From assembly GCF_000816845.1 (NCBI RefSeq), contig NZ_CP006877.1, forward strand, positions 1,679,501 through 1,743,500: a stretch of 64,000 nt of DNA. Direction: 5' to 3'. A program made the translations under genes and the position numbers. The stretch is from Rhizobium gallicum bv. gallicum R602sp (lineage in GTDB: Bacteria > Pseudomonadota > Alphaproteobacteria > Rhizobiales > Rhizobiaceae). The notes under the pieces are model-generated. The model searched no databases. It had not been told where the DNA came from and saw only the letters and a list, made by a program, of their open reading frames with translations. Below are positions 27,044-35,244 of this stretch, one piece after another (the first letter of the stretch is position 1; the number at the start of each line of letters is the position of its first letter).

Positions 27044-28027
27044 ATGTCTCCCTACATCATCGTCACGGGTGGTGCCGGCTTCATCGGCAGCCACATCTGC
27101 AAGACGCTGGCCGGCGCGGGGTTCACGCCGGTCGCATATGACAATCTCTCGACCGGACATCAGGATGCCGTTCGCTGGGGTCCGTTGATCGATGCCGACA
27201 TCGCCGATGTCGGTTCCCTGAAAAAGGCGCTCGGCCGGTTCGAGCCGGTATGCGTCATCCATTGCGCGGCGAATGCCTATGTCGGCGAGTCGGTCGCAGA
27301 TCCGCGCAAGTATTATCGCAACAATGTTTCCGGCAGCCTTGCGCTTTTGGAAGCATGCCTGGACCAGCAAGTCGATCGCATCGTCTTTTCGAGCAGTTGC
27401 GCGACCTATGGCATTCCGGCGGCATTGCCGATCCGCGAGGAGATGGTTCAGCTGCCGGTCAATCCATACGGACGCACGAAACTGATCTTCGAAATGGCGC
27501 TGGAGGATTATGCCGCCGCCTATGGCCTTCGTTTCGTGTCGCTGCGTTATTTCAATGCCGCCGGCGCCGATCCGCAGGGCGATCTTGCCGAGCGTCATGA
27601 ACCTGAAACGCATCTCATCCCGCGCGCGTTGCTTGCGGCTGCACACCGTCTGCCGTGCCTGGAGGTTTTCGGCAATGACTACGAGACCGAGGATGGCACC
27701 TGTGTTCGCGATTACATCCATGTCAGCGATCTCGCGCAGGCCCACCTTGCCGCCGTCGACTACCTTGCAAGCGGCGGTGAAACGCTGCGGGTCAATCTCG
27801 GCTCCGGCCATGGCACCTCCGTCGGCGAGATACTGAGCGCCATCCATCGCATCACCGGACACGAGGTTCCCGTACACTACGATATCCGCCGTGCCGGCGA
27901 CCCGCCGGTGCTTTTTGCCGATACCGCACGGGCGCGGGCGGTTCTCGGCTTCACGCCGCAGTTCTCCGACATCGACACGATCATCCGCACGGCGAGCCCG
28001 ACCTTCGGTCTGGAGGTGCGCGCATGA
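27044..28027 (+). CDS. UDP-sugar 4-epimerase (GalE-like; probable UDP-xylose 4-epimerase)
   Basis: The 327-residue SDR enzyme shows GGAGFIGSHICKTLAGAG, CAANAYVGESV, SSSCATYG, the YxxxK catalytic pair in NPYGRTK, and RYFNAAGADP, all GalE-family signatures. On sequence alone it would be called UDP-glucose 4-epimerase; its place after a UDP-xylose-synthase-like gene points to UDP-xylose/UDP-arabinose interconversion. It overlaps the glycosyltransferase gene by four bases (ATGA). Confidence 0.87.
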   Translation: MSPYIIVTGGAGFIGSHICKTLAGAGFTPVAYDNLSTGHQDAVRWGPLIDADIADVGSLKKALGRFEPVCVIHCAANAYVGESVADPRKYYRNNVSGSLALLEACLDQQVDRIVFSSSCATYGIPAALPIREEMVQLPVNPYGRTKLIFEMALEDYAAAYGLRFVSLRYFNAAGADPQGDLAERHEPETHLIPRALLAAAHRLPCLEVFGNDYETEDGTCVRDYIHVSDLAQAHLAAVDYLASGGETLRVNLGSGHGTSVGEILSAIHRITGHEVPVHYDIRRAGDPPVLFADTARARAVLGFTPQFSDIDTIIRTASPTFGLEVRA

Positions 28028-29913
28028 ACGTAGCGCCATTCGTGACCAGACAGAGAAGGGCGACGGCGCCTCGTGCTGCCAGACAGGACGCGCTCGAACC
28101 CATCTTTGCAGGCTGGAGCCGCGCCGCCTACTGGTTCGGCGTCGCCTGCTGGCTCGCCGCGCTTGCCTATTTCTGGACATGGTGGCTGCAGCCCGCCCAT
28201 GTGATCTCGACGCCAGCATTCATCATCACGACGGCGACCGTTGCCTGGGTCACGCTGATCCCGGCCTATTTCATTTTCATCTTCGTCAATGCAAAGCGGA
28301 TGAAGCCTTCGGCAGCCGTCCCCACGGGCCGCGTCGCCATGGTGGTGACCAAGGTGCCGTCCGAGCCCTTCGAGGTAGTGCGGAAGACATTGCTCGCCAT
28401 GCTGGATCAGAAAGGCGTCGAGTTCGACATCTGGCTCGCCGACGAGGATCCGGCGGAAGAGACGAAGCGCTGGTGCGCCCGGCATGGCATCTACATTTCG
28501 ACGCGCAAGGGGGTTGCCGCCTATCACGGGACTGAGTGGCCGCGCCGGACGCGCTGCAAGGAAGGCAACCTCGCTTATTTTTATGATCGCTACGGTTATG
28601 ACCGCTATGATTTCGTGGCGCAGTTCGATGCCGACCATGTACCGGAGCCGACCTATCTGCAGGAAGTCATGAAGCCCTTCGCCGATCCGCGCGTCGGCTA
28701 TGTCTCGGCTCCCAGCATCTGCGATGCGAATGCCGCCGACAGTTGGGCCGCAAGAGGCAGGCTTTACGCCGAGGCAAGCCTCCATGGTTCGCTTCAGGCG
28801 GGTTACAATGACGGCTGGGCCCCGCTCTGCATTGGCTCGCATTATGCCGTGCGCACCGCAGCGTTGCGTCAGATCGGCGGCCTCGGGCCGGAACTTGCCG
28901 AAGATCACTCGACGACGCTGATGATGAATGCCGGCGGATGGCGCGGCGTGCATGCGCTCGATGCGATCGCCCATGGCGACGGCCCGGCGACGTTTGCCGA
29001 TCTCGTCGTCCAGGAATTCCAGTGGTCGCGGAGCCTGGTGACGATCCTGCTGCAATATTCGCGCACTTACGTGCCGAAGCTGCCGCTGAAGCTGAAGTTC
29101 CAGTTCCTGTTTTCGCAGGTCTGGTATCCGCTGTTTTCGGCGTTCATGGCGCTGATGTTCGCCTTGCCGGTCCTGGCCCTGCTGACAGGTCACGTCTTCG
29201 TCGGCGTCACCTATCCGGACTTCCTGCTGCATTTCTCGCCGCTGTCTCTGGTGCTGGTTGCGCTTGCTCTCTTCTGGAGGCGCAGTGCGACTTTCCGGCC
29301 ATATGACGCCAAGCTTTTCGGCTGGGAAGGCATTGCCTTCGTTCTCCTACGCTGGCCGTGGTCGCTTGCCGGAACCCTGGCTGCTCTGCGCGATCACGTC
29401 TCCGGCTCCTTCGTCGATTTCCGCATCACGCCGAAGGGCACGCAAGCGCAGAGGACGCTGCCGGCGCTCGTTCTGCTTCCCTATGTGCTGCTGGCGGGTA
29501 TTTCCCTTGCCGCGATGGTGCTGGCACCTGCCGAAGGCGCTGCCCGCGGCTTTTATATCTTCGCCGGCATCAACGCCGTGATCTATGCCGCGCTGACCAT
29601 GCTGATCGTTGCGCATCACGCACGCGAGAACGGCTTGCCGCTTATGCCCCGCTCACGCGATCTAAGGCTCGTGGCGGCCAGCGCGCTGACGCTTCTTGTC
29701 GCCGGCAGCGGCGAAATCCGCCTGCACGGCCTGAGCAGTCTCGAAGCGCTGTCGCATGGCCAGGACATCGTCAGTTTCACGGAAGCAAAATTCGCAGTCG
29801 CAGGCGCCGGTCTCGGCGGCGGCAAGACGCGGATCGTCAAATTCCGCTTCAAGTGGAATGGGTTCCGGCAGCAGGCTGCCGCAGGATCAACGAGAGTGGA
29901 GCCGAGCGCGTAG
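28024..29913 (+). CDS. Membrane GT2 glycosyltransferase (polysaccharide synthase)
   Basis: The 629-residue processive-type family 2 transferase has two N-terminal membrane helices (about 40-95), a cytoplasmic catalytic domain (DIWLADED, QFDADHVPEP for DxD, LAEDHST for the acidic base, QEFQWSRS in the place of QxxRW) and five or six C-terminal helices. Such enzymes polymerise and extrude polysaccharide. The last 90 residues after the final helices are soluble. The order uxs-uxe-GT2 matches, from memory, the uxs1-uxe-apsS start of the Sinorhizobium arabinose-containing polysaccharide cluster. Confidence 0.88.
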   Translation: MNVAPFVTRQRRATAPRAARQDALEPIFAGWSRAAYWFGVACWLAALAYFWTWWLQPAHVISTPAFIITTATVAWVTLIPAYFIFIFVNAKRMKPSAAVPTGRVAMVVTKVPSEPFEVVRKTLLAMLDQKGVEFDIWLADEDPAEETKRWCARHGIYISTRKGVAAYHGTEWPRRTRCKEGNLAYFYDRYGYDRYDFVAQFDADHVPEPTYLQEVMKPFADPRVGYVSAPSICDANAADSWAARGRLYAEASLHGSLQAGYNDGWAPLCIGSHYAVRTAALRQIGGLGPELAEDHSTTLMMNAGGWRGVHALDAIAHGDGPATFADLVVQEFQWSRSLVTILLQYSRTYVPKLPLKLKFQFLFSQVWYPLFSAFMALMFALPVLALLTGHVFVGVTYPDFLLHFSPLSLVLVALALFWRRSATFRPYDAKLFGWEGIAFVLLRWPWSLAGTLAALRDHVSGSFVDFRITPKGTQAQRTLPALVLLPYVLLAGISLAAMVLAPAEGAARGFYIFAGINAVIYAALTMLIVAHHARENGLPLMPRSRDLRLVAASALTLLVAGSGEIRLHGLSSLEALSHGQDIVSFTEAKFAVAGAGLGGGKTRIVKFRFKWNGFRQQAAAGSTRVEPSA

Positions 29914-29959
29914 AGTCAAAGCCATGTCGGCGGGTGCGCTTCGGTTGAAGGAGGGTGCA

Positions 29960-30466
29960 ATGAAAATAGGAACAAGAACATATGGCGCGGCGGCTGCCGT
30001 CCTTAGCCTGGTACTTTGCTTGCCGGGCGCGGCGGCGGGAGCCGAAGCGAAGAAAGCGCCGATGCCGCTCAGCGCCTACGAACTCTACCAGCTCTATCGC
30101 GACAAGACCTGGACCTGGGGCGCCGGCGGCGGCCGCTTCATGGACGAAGGGCGCCGCTTCGTCGCCTGGACGAACGACGGCGGAAAGCAATGGGTGGCCG
30201 AGGGCCGGTGGGCCGTCGACGATCTCGGACAGATGTGCATGCGCGCCACCTGGACGAACGAAGAGGGCCCGGCCCGCGTCAGCACCTGCTTCGGTCACCG
30301 CAAGATCGGCAGGGTGATCTATCAGAAGCGCCAGCCCGACGGTAACTGGTACATCTTCCGCCACGCCTCAGCGCGCGCCGGCGATGAATATCTGAAGCTC
30401 GTGCCGGCGGACACCGTCAGCGCCAATGCGGATGCCTACAGGCAGAAGCTGATGGCTCGGAGGTAA
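29960..30466 (+). CDS. DUF995-like secreted protein of the polysaccharide cluster
   Basis: The 168-residue protein starts at the ATG at 29960 after GGAGGG. It has a signal peptide ending in AAAGAEA and a compact domain with LYQLYRDKTWTWGAGGGRFMDE, WVAEGRWAVDDLGQMCMRATW and CFGHRKIGRVIYQK, resembling the DUF995 group found in rhizobial exopolysaccharide loci. It is probably periplasmic. Function unknown; position suggests a role in polymer export or maturation. Confidence 0.75.
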   Translation: MKIGTRTYGAAAAVLSLVLCLPGAAAGAEAKKAPMPLSAYELYQLYRDKTWTWGAGGGRFMDEGRRFVAWTNDGGKQWVAEGRWAVDDLGQMCMRATWTNEEGPARVSTCFGHRKIGRVIYQKRQPDGNWYIFRHASARAGDEYLKLVPADTVSANADAYRQKLMARR

Positions 30467-30478
30467 GAGGAGAACGTC

Positions 30479-31444
30479 ATGAAGAAGCTAAGGGAAAGAA
30501 TAGTCTCGGCCACCGCAATCGCGCTGCTGCTGTCGGTCGCAACTCATCCCGCAACGCCGAGCCTGGCGCAGGAAGCAGCTGGAGTTCCAGCACCCTTGAG
30601 CCAGGCAATCGTTGACAAGCGCCCCGTTCTACATGCGGACGGCATCAAGTTCGGCGCCTATGACCCGCACGGCGATTTCACGTCGCAGCAAGGTGTCGCG
30701 ACCGAACACCTGTTCCTGCCGTGGGAAGACGTCGATCTCGAAACGCTGAAGGCGGCAGACGCCTATGCGCAGGCGAGGGGACGCAACCTGCTGATTTCCG
30801 TCGAACCCTGGTCATGGGATGTCGACTGGCGGCTGACCTCCGATGAGCTGCGCCAGAAGGTCCTGCGCGGCGATTACGATGTCAACATGCGTGCGATCGC
30901 CCAGATGATCACAAAGCTCAAGAGCCCGGTCATCGTCCGCTGGGGGCAGGAAATGGAAGATCAGAACAGCCGGTTCTCCTGGGCTGGCTGGAACCCGCGC
31001 GACTACGTCACCGCATACCGGCGGATGATGGATATCGTGCGTGCCGAGGCACCTGGGGTGGAAGTGATGTGGTCGCCGAAGGGACTGGACGGACTCGATG
31101 CCTACTATCCGGGTGACGATTATGTCGATCTCGTTGGCCTCTCCGTCTTCGGCCTGGAGCCCTACGACACCCTGGCTTATGGCGGTCCGCGTGACTTCCG
31201 CCAGGCGCTGACTGACGGCTACCGTCGAGTCTCGGGATACGGCAAGCCCATCTGGGTAGCCGAGCTGGGCTATGAAGGAAGAGACGCCTACATGCGGCCG
31301 TGGATCGACACCGTGACGTTGAAGCACAGCGATTTTCCGAAACTGGAAGAAGTCGTCTACTTCAACGACCGCGACGTCCATGCCTGGCCCTTCAATCTCG
31401 GCCGTCCCAACTGGAGGGTCATCAAGGGCGACGAGACGAACTAG
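30479..31444 (+). CDS. Secreted glycoside hydrolase (GH26-like TIM barrel)
   Basis: The 321-residue protein has a signal peptide (cut near SLAQEA) and a TIM-barrel domain. VIVRWGQEMEDQNSRFSWAG has the general acid Glu typical of clan A and WVAELGYEG the nucleophile Glu. The layout most resembles GH26 endo-mannanases, but clan-A members with other specificities cannot be excluded. Just 12 bases follow the DUF995-like gene, so it is the fifth gene of the operon. It may trim or release the polymer made by the GT2 synthase. Confidence 0.8.
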   Translation: MKKLRERIVSATAIALLLSVATHPATPSLAQEAAGVPAPLSQAIVDKRPVLHADGIKFGAYDPHGDFTSQQGVATEHLFLPWEDVDLETLKAADAYAQARGRNLLISVEPWSWDVDWRLTSDELRQKVLRGDYDVNMRAIAQMITKLKSPVIVRWGQEMEDQNSRFSWAGWNPRDYVTAYRRMMDIVRAEAPGVEVMWSPKGLDGLDAYYPGDDYVDLVGLSVFGLEPYDTLAYGGPRDFRQALTDGYRRVSGYGKPIWVAELGYEGRDAYMRPWIDTVTLKHSDFPKLEEVVYFNDRDVHAWPFNLGRPNWRVIKGDETN

Positions 31445-31567
31445 TCATCGACCAAGAGCTGTGGATGGCTAGCCCGGATTCTCGTGTCTGCACCGGGCTG
31501 GCGCAGGCCAGCAGAAGTGGATTATAAGCGAGCTATCGGCTTCGATCTGCTGATAGGCACGCCCGAC

Positions 31568-32533
31568 ATGATTCACTCTGGCTCGGTGATCGACTGGCTT
31601 CTCCACTCCGACCCATCGATCCGATGGCAGGTGATGCGCGACCTGATTGACGTCCCGGAGCCGGAGTGGGCGGCGGAGCGGACGAAGGTGGAGAGCGAGG
31701 GCTGGGGCGCCAGGCTTTTATCCTACCAGGACGAGGACGGGCAATGGGCGGGCGGCTCCTTCGTCCCAGCCGATTTTGATCCTCGCGAGTGGAAGGAGCA
31801 CGGTCAGCCGTGGACGGCCACGACCTTTTCGTTGTCGCAGCTGCGGGAGTTTGGTCTCAATCCCTCGTCGGATCGGGCCAAACGAACTGTCGAACTGATC
31901 GGCGCTAACGCACGTTGGGATGAGGGCGGCCAGCCCTACTGGGAGGGCGAAGTCGAGGAGTGCATCAACGGCCGGACCGTTGCCGATGGTGCCTATTTTG
32001 GGGTTGACGTCTCGTCCATTGTCGACAGGCTGGTAGGCGAGCGTCTCGATGACGGCGGCTGGAACTGTGAGAGGCTCAACGGCTCGGTCCGCTCCTCATT
32101 CGCCAGCACGATCAACGTGCTGGAAGGGCTCCTGGAGTACGAGAGAGCCACGGGGGGTACGCGTCAATCTCAAGAGGCCCGTAGGTCTGGCGAGGAGTAT
32201 CTCCTGGAGCGCAACCTCTTCCGCCGTCTCGGCACGGGTGAGCCGGCAGACGAGCGGTTTCTGCGCTTCCTGCATCCGAACCGTTGGCGCTACGACGTCT
32301 TGCGTGCGCTCGACTATTTCCGCTTCTCTGCGATGTTGACCGGCGGCGATCGCGACCCGCGACTTGGCGAGGCTATCGGCCACGTCCGTTCCAGACGCCT
32401 GGAGAACGGCACCTGGCCGCTCGACTGGAGCCTGGCGGGGCGGGTGTGGTTCGAGGTCGACGACGGGCAGGGCGAGCCCTCGCGATGGGTGACCCTCCGG
32501 GCGATGCGGGTACTTAGGTGGTGGGAGAGTTAG
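31568..32533 (+). CDS. Terpenoid-cyclase-like alpha/alpha-toroid protein, unknown function
   Basis: The 321-residue protein (ATG 31568; the frame extends to 31484) contains repeated helical units with motifs such as LLSYQDEDGQWAGG, VGERLDDGGWNCERLNG and VRSRRLENGTWPLDW. They resemble the QW/GxxGGW repeats of squalene cyclases and prenyltransferases. It is too short for a two-domain cyclase and lacks a DxDD motif. WES at the C-terminus ends the protein. It lies 124 bases after the polysaccharide operon on the same strand and may be independent. Confidence 0.7.
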   Translation: MIHSGSVIDWLLHSDPSIRWQVMRDLIDVPEPEWAAERTKVESEGWGARLLSYQDEDGQWAGGSFVPADFDPREWKEHGQPWTATTFSLSQLREFGLNPSSDRAKRTVELIGANARWDEGGQPYWEGEVEECINGRTVADGAYFGVDVSSIVDRLVGERLDDGGWNCERLNGSVRSSFASTINVLEGLLEYERATGGTRQSQEARRSGEEYLLERNLFRRLGTGEPADERFLRFLHPNRWRYDVLRALDYFRFSAMLTGGDRDPRLGEAIGHVRSRRLENGTWPLDWSLAGRVWFEVDDGQGEPSRWVTLRAMRVLRWWES

Positions 32534-32640
32534 CCGATCTAGAATTTCCCACCAGGCCCACGAACGTTCCACCAAGAAAGAAATCGAGGCTGTTCGTTTG
32601 GCTGGCACACTGCGCCTGGAGCCGACAGAACCTTAAAACG

Positions 32641-32668
32641 AAAACGGCGCCAAATCGGCGCCGTTTTT
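32641..32668 (-). terminator. Rho-independent terminator of the first DUF1127 gene
   Basis: A strong stem AAAACGGCGCC / GGCGCCGTTTT with loop AAATC lies 21 bases past the stop of the DUF1127 gene on the - strand. It has T runs on both sides and could also end rightward transcripts. Confidence 0.85.
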
Positions 32669-32689
32669 GGTGTATCACGCCTGCCGCGA

Positions 32690-32833
32690 TTAGCGGAACG
32701 AGCGGGATGCGATGTTACGGATCTCGTAGCGGCTGATGCCGATGTCGGAGAGCGTCTGGTTCGAAAGGTTGCCCAGCTCATTGAGCGTGCGGCGGTAGCT
32801 AATCCAGCTCTTAGCAATGCGGATCGGGTTCAT
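32690..32833 (-). CDS. DUF1127 small protein (47 residues)
   Basis: The product MNPIRIAKSWISYRRTLNEL continues with GNLSNQTLSDIGISRYEI, the DUF1127 signature (helix, then LxDIGIxRxEI). AAGGAAG lies about eight bases before the ATG at 32833; an in-frame ATG at 32839 is too close to that site. DUF1127 proteins are small, Arg-rich, often stress-induced and proposed to act on RNA turnover or phosphate/carbon metabolism. A second member follows at 33133-33279. Confidence 0.88.
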   Translation of the reverse strand: MNPIRIAKSWISYRRTLNELGNLSNQTLSDIGISRYEIRNIASRSFR

Positions 32834-33058
32834 CGTCATCTTCCTTAGAACGTTGCCTCGCGGGCGGCGCCATCGCCGTCTCTGCGGTTGACATTCATAT
32901 AGTGGTTCCCGGTCATATTGTGCAGTGCAAAGAAAAGGCATCTGCTATGCATTTGTGCAATGTGATGCACGATAAATACGCAGAAGCCATTTTTTGAGCG
33001 GAGAAGAAAAAAGGCGCTTTCCGCTGCAACTAATGCGAAGGTGCAAGTTGAACAAACG

Positions 33059-33091
33059 AAAACGCCCGTTGCCGAAGGCACCGGGCGTTTT
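33059..33091 (-). terminator. Rho-independent terminator of the second DUF1127 gene
   Basis: The stem AAAACGCCCG / CGGGCGTTTT with a short loop lies 42 bases after the DUF1127 stop on the - strand and is followed by T-rich sequence. A hairpin with an anti-Shine-Dalgarno loop lies between stop and terminator. Confidence 0.88.
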
Positions 33092-33100
33092 GAAGGAGGA

Positions 33101-33124
33101 GATCAGCTTGGGAGGACGCTGATC
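33101..33124 (-). ncRNA. 3'-UTR hairpin with CCUCCC loop behind a DUF1127 gene
   Basis: Read on the - strand, a perfect 7-base stem (GATCAGC/GCTGATC) displays a 10-base loop GTCCTCCCAA, complementary to a Shine-Dalgarno sequence. It starts eight bases after the stop codon. Together with the terminator it could be released as a 3'-derived small RNA. Confidence 0.55.
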
Positions 33125-33132
33125 GCCTTGAA

Positions 33133-33279
33133 TTAGCGGCCAGAGGCCTCGCGAGCAACGCGATGGATGTCCGAACGGTCGATGCCGAGGTCGTGCAATT
33201 CGCGGTTGGTCATGCGGCCAAGTTCGGTAACCGTCTGACGGTACTTGCGCCAGTTGTTGAACGAGCGTGTGAAGTTCAT
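33133..33279 (-). CDS. DUF1127 small protein (48 residues)
   Basis: This short gene encodes MNFTRSFNNWRKYRQTVTEL followed by GRMTNRELHDLGIDRSDI and HRVAREASGR, a clear DUF1127 protein (LHDLGIDRSDI core). AAAGGGG lies just upstream of the ATG at 33279. The protein is Arg-rich (8 of 48). It is transcribed in the same direction as the other DUF1127 gene and as the small RNA at about 33.7-33.8 kb. Confidence 0.9.
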   Translation of the reverse strand: MNFTRSFNNWRKYRQTVTELGRMTNRELHDLGIDRSDIHRVAREASGR

Positions 33280-33707
33280 TTTAATCCCCTTTCCGAGGGC
33301 TTGCCATCTGCCAGCTGCTGCCCATCAGCGCTGGCTTGCGTTTGATGACCAGAATATATGTTGCGCCGCGAAGAACTAACAGAGACAAGATTTCATTCCA
33401 CCTATGCATTCGACGCAAGTCTCTGACAGGAAATTACGTGATTCCGCCGCCTTCTGGTCAACGAATAGGCAGAATGTATTTTCGGCGGGCATGGCTTTCT
33501 TCGATTGCTCAAATCGCCGTCAGCCGGCATCGATGCCGCTATGGCCGCTCTCAAAATCCGAATCAGCACCCTCTCGCCCTTCGCCACAGTTTTGGTATTG
33601 GCAAGAGACCGGCGCGTTTCCCAAGCGGTCGGAGCCGGGCGTTTCACGACTTGGTGAGGCTCTCGGCGAGATCCTTGCAAACTGGCAGGCTAATCGTTTT
33701 ATGCCCG
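33280..33707. other. Gene-free stretch
   Basis: No supported gene is seen in these 428 bases; open frames here lack start signals and codon bias. It presumably holds the promoter of the leftward DUF1127 gene. Confidence 0.5.
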
Positions 33708-33830
33708 CAAACCAAAACGCCCACCGGGGGAGGATCCGGTGGGCGTCATGTTGGTGACTGACAACTGGGAGGAGGAGTGTCGTCAGTCTATCGGAGGGCG
33801 CTGGGAGGAGGAGTGCGCTACTCCGAATTT
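33708..33830 (-). ncRNA. Small RNA with three hairpins bearing anti-Shine-Dalgarno loops (alpha-r14/cuckoo-like)
   Basis: On the - strand three consecutive hairpins are seen. Hairpin 1 (33825-33792) has stem CGGAG..GCGC/GCGC..CTCCG. Hairpin 2 (33788-33756) has stem GACTGAC/GTCAGTC. Both display the identical 13-base loop ACTCCTCCTCCCA, with CCTCCTCCC at 33811-33803 and 33775-33767. Hairpin 3 (33746-33717) is an 11-base terminator stem with loop ATCCTCCC followed by a T-rich tail. No reading frame fits. Size (about 120 nt), three-hairpin layout and CCUCCUCCC loops match the alpha-r14 family of rhizobia and the cuckoo RNAs described near DUF1127 genes in Rhodobacter (from memory). The 5' end is an estimate. 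Confidence 0.8.
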
Positions 33831-34140
33831 CGTTGCGGACATCATATCCGCAGGCATCCGGTAAACCGGGCCGGGCTGCCATACCCGCGCTTCTTGATCG
33901 TCAATATAGTATGACTAATGGTTATTTTGCAGTGCAATATTTTCATGGTGGCCATGCGTTTCATGCATGCCTTATCTGCAAGGACTCCATCCTAGCGCGC
34001 TGCTGTTAATGCTCGGTTAATTCCGTACCAAGTTCGCACAGTGAAGTATCTTGAACGGCACAGGCTCGGGAGATTGCGAAAGACGCTGCTCCATCTATAA
34101 GATTGATGGGAAAGCCGCTGGAATCGGCACGGAGGCAGGC
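33831..34140. other. Gene-free stretch upstream of the DUF2157 gene
   Basis: These 310 bases contain no supported gene. They hold the leftward small-RNA promoter and the rightward promoter of the DUF2157 gene; 33895-33955 is AT-rich. Confidence 0.45.
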
Positions 34141-35244
34141 ATGTATCGGGGACGGTTGGAGCGGGATCTGTCGCTCTGGGTGGAAAAGGGTCTGCTGCCC
34201 GAGGCGATGGCGGAGTTGCTGCTTGTCGAATATGACAGCCGGCCTGCAAGTTTCAGTCTCGGCAATGTGCTGATGGTGCTTGCCGCGGTCTTGCTTGCGG
34301 CGGCAGTCCTGCTGCTCATCGCCTCCAACTGGGAGGCGATTCCGCGGCTGGTCCGCGTCGGCGCGATCCTCGCCCTGATCTGGGCTGTTTATCTCGGCGC
34401 CGCACTACTGTTTGCTCGGGGGGCGTCGGCGGTTGCGAGCGGCCTGCTCGTCATCGGTGCCCTGAGCTTCGGCGGCGCGATCTCCCTCATCGGCCAGATG
34501 TATCATCTGTCGGGTGACGAGCAGACTGTTATGTATCTCTGGTTCGCGATCGCGACCGTGTCTGCCGCCCTCTTCCGCTCAGGTGTCGTGACTGCCATAG
34601 GCGGCTTTCTGTCCTGGGCCTCATTCGCTGTCTATCTGACGGACTACGGCGCGCGCTGGGTGGGTTTCGATCCCTGGGCGCCGCCCGTCATGGCCGTGGT
34701 CATTGTCGCACTGGTGCGCTTTACCGGCGCAGCTCGTGCACGGCACCTTGCCTATCTGCTTGCTGTGGGCTGGCTTGCATGGCTCTACACCTTGCATGAA
34801 GATATCCGGACTGCGTTCGCCTTCGTGCTTTGCGGCATGGCCGCGTTCATTTCCGTCAGCCTGCCGCCGCTGCGTGGCTCCGCATTCATAAGGGCTGCGG
34901 GCGCTGCGCCGGCCTTTTACCCATTCTTGGTGGCGGCAGTCGGATTGCTGTTGCTCAACATAGAGCACGATGAAGGCTGGCCGCTTGTTGTGGTCGGCAT
35001 GGCAACGCTCGCAACGGCCGTGCTTGCGATCGCGCTGCAGGGCCGAGACAACGGCGCCGTGCGCTATCTTGCCTACGCCACCTTTGCCGCCGAGGTTTTC
35101 TATCTTGCTTCCGTCACAGTCGGTTCGATCCTCGGAACGTCGAGCCTCTTTCTTCTGTCCGGTCTGCTGGTGGCGATCGTCGCCTGGGCGGTGATCCGCC
35201 TCGAGAGACGTTTCGGTGCAAGGTCGACGGAGGTGACGGAATGA
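34141..35244 (+). CDS. DUF2157 membrane protein
   Basis: The 367-residue protein has a short soluble N-terminus (YRGRLERDLSLWVEKGLLPE) typical of DUF2157 and about ten membrane helices, including VLMVLAAVLLAAAVLLLIASNWEAIP and the SFGGAISLIGQMYHLSGDE stretch. The ATG at 34141 follows GGAGG; the frame is open from 34051. It overlaps the next gene by four bases. The pair DUF2157 plus GDYXXLXY is common in bacteria. Its function is not known. Confidence 0.88.
   Translation: MYRGRLERDLSLWVEKGLLPEAMAELLLVEYDSRPASFSLGNVLMVLAAVLLAAAVLLLIASNWEAIPRLVRVGAILALIWAVYLGAALLFARGASAVASGLLVIGALSFGGAISLIGQMYHLSGDEQTVMYLWFAIATVSAALFRSGVVTAIGGFLSWASFAVYLTDYGARWVGFDPWAPPVMAVVIVALVRFTGAARARHLAYLLAVGWLAWLYTLHEDIRTAFAFVLCGMAAFISVSLPPLRGSAFIRAAGAAPAFYPFLVAAVGLLLLNIEHDEGWPLVVVGMATLATAVLAIALQGRDNGAVRYLAYATFAAEVFYLASVTVGSILGTSSLFLLSGLLVAIVAWAVIRLERRFGARSTEVTE

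Noticed and set aside
27044..28027. Plain galE assignment
   Set aside because: GalE motifs are present, but the operon begins with a UDP-xylose-synthase-like enzyme, so UDP-xylose 4-epimerase is more likely; the symbol was left empty.
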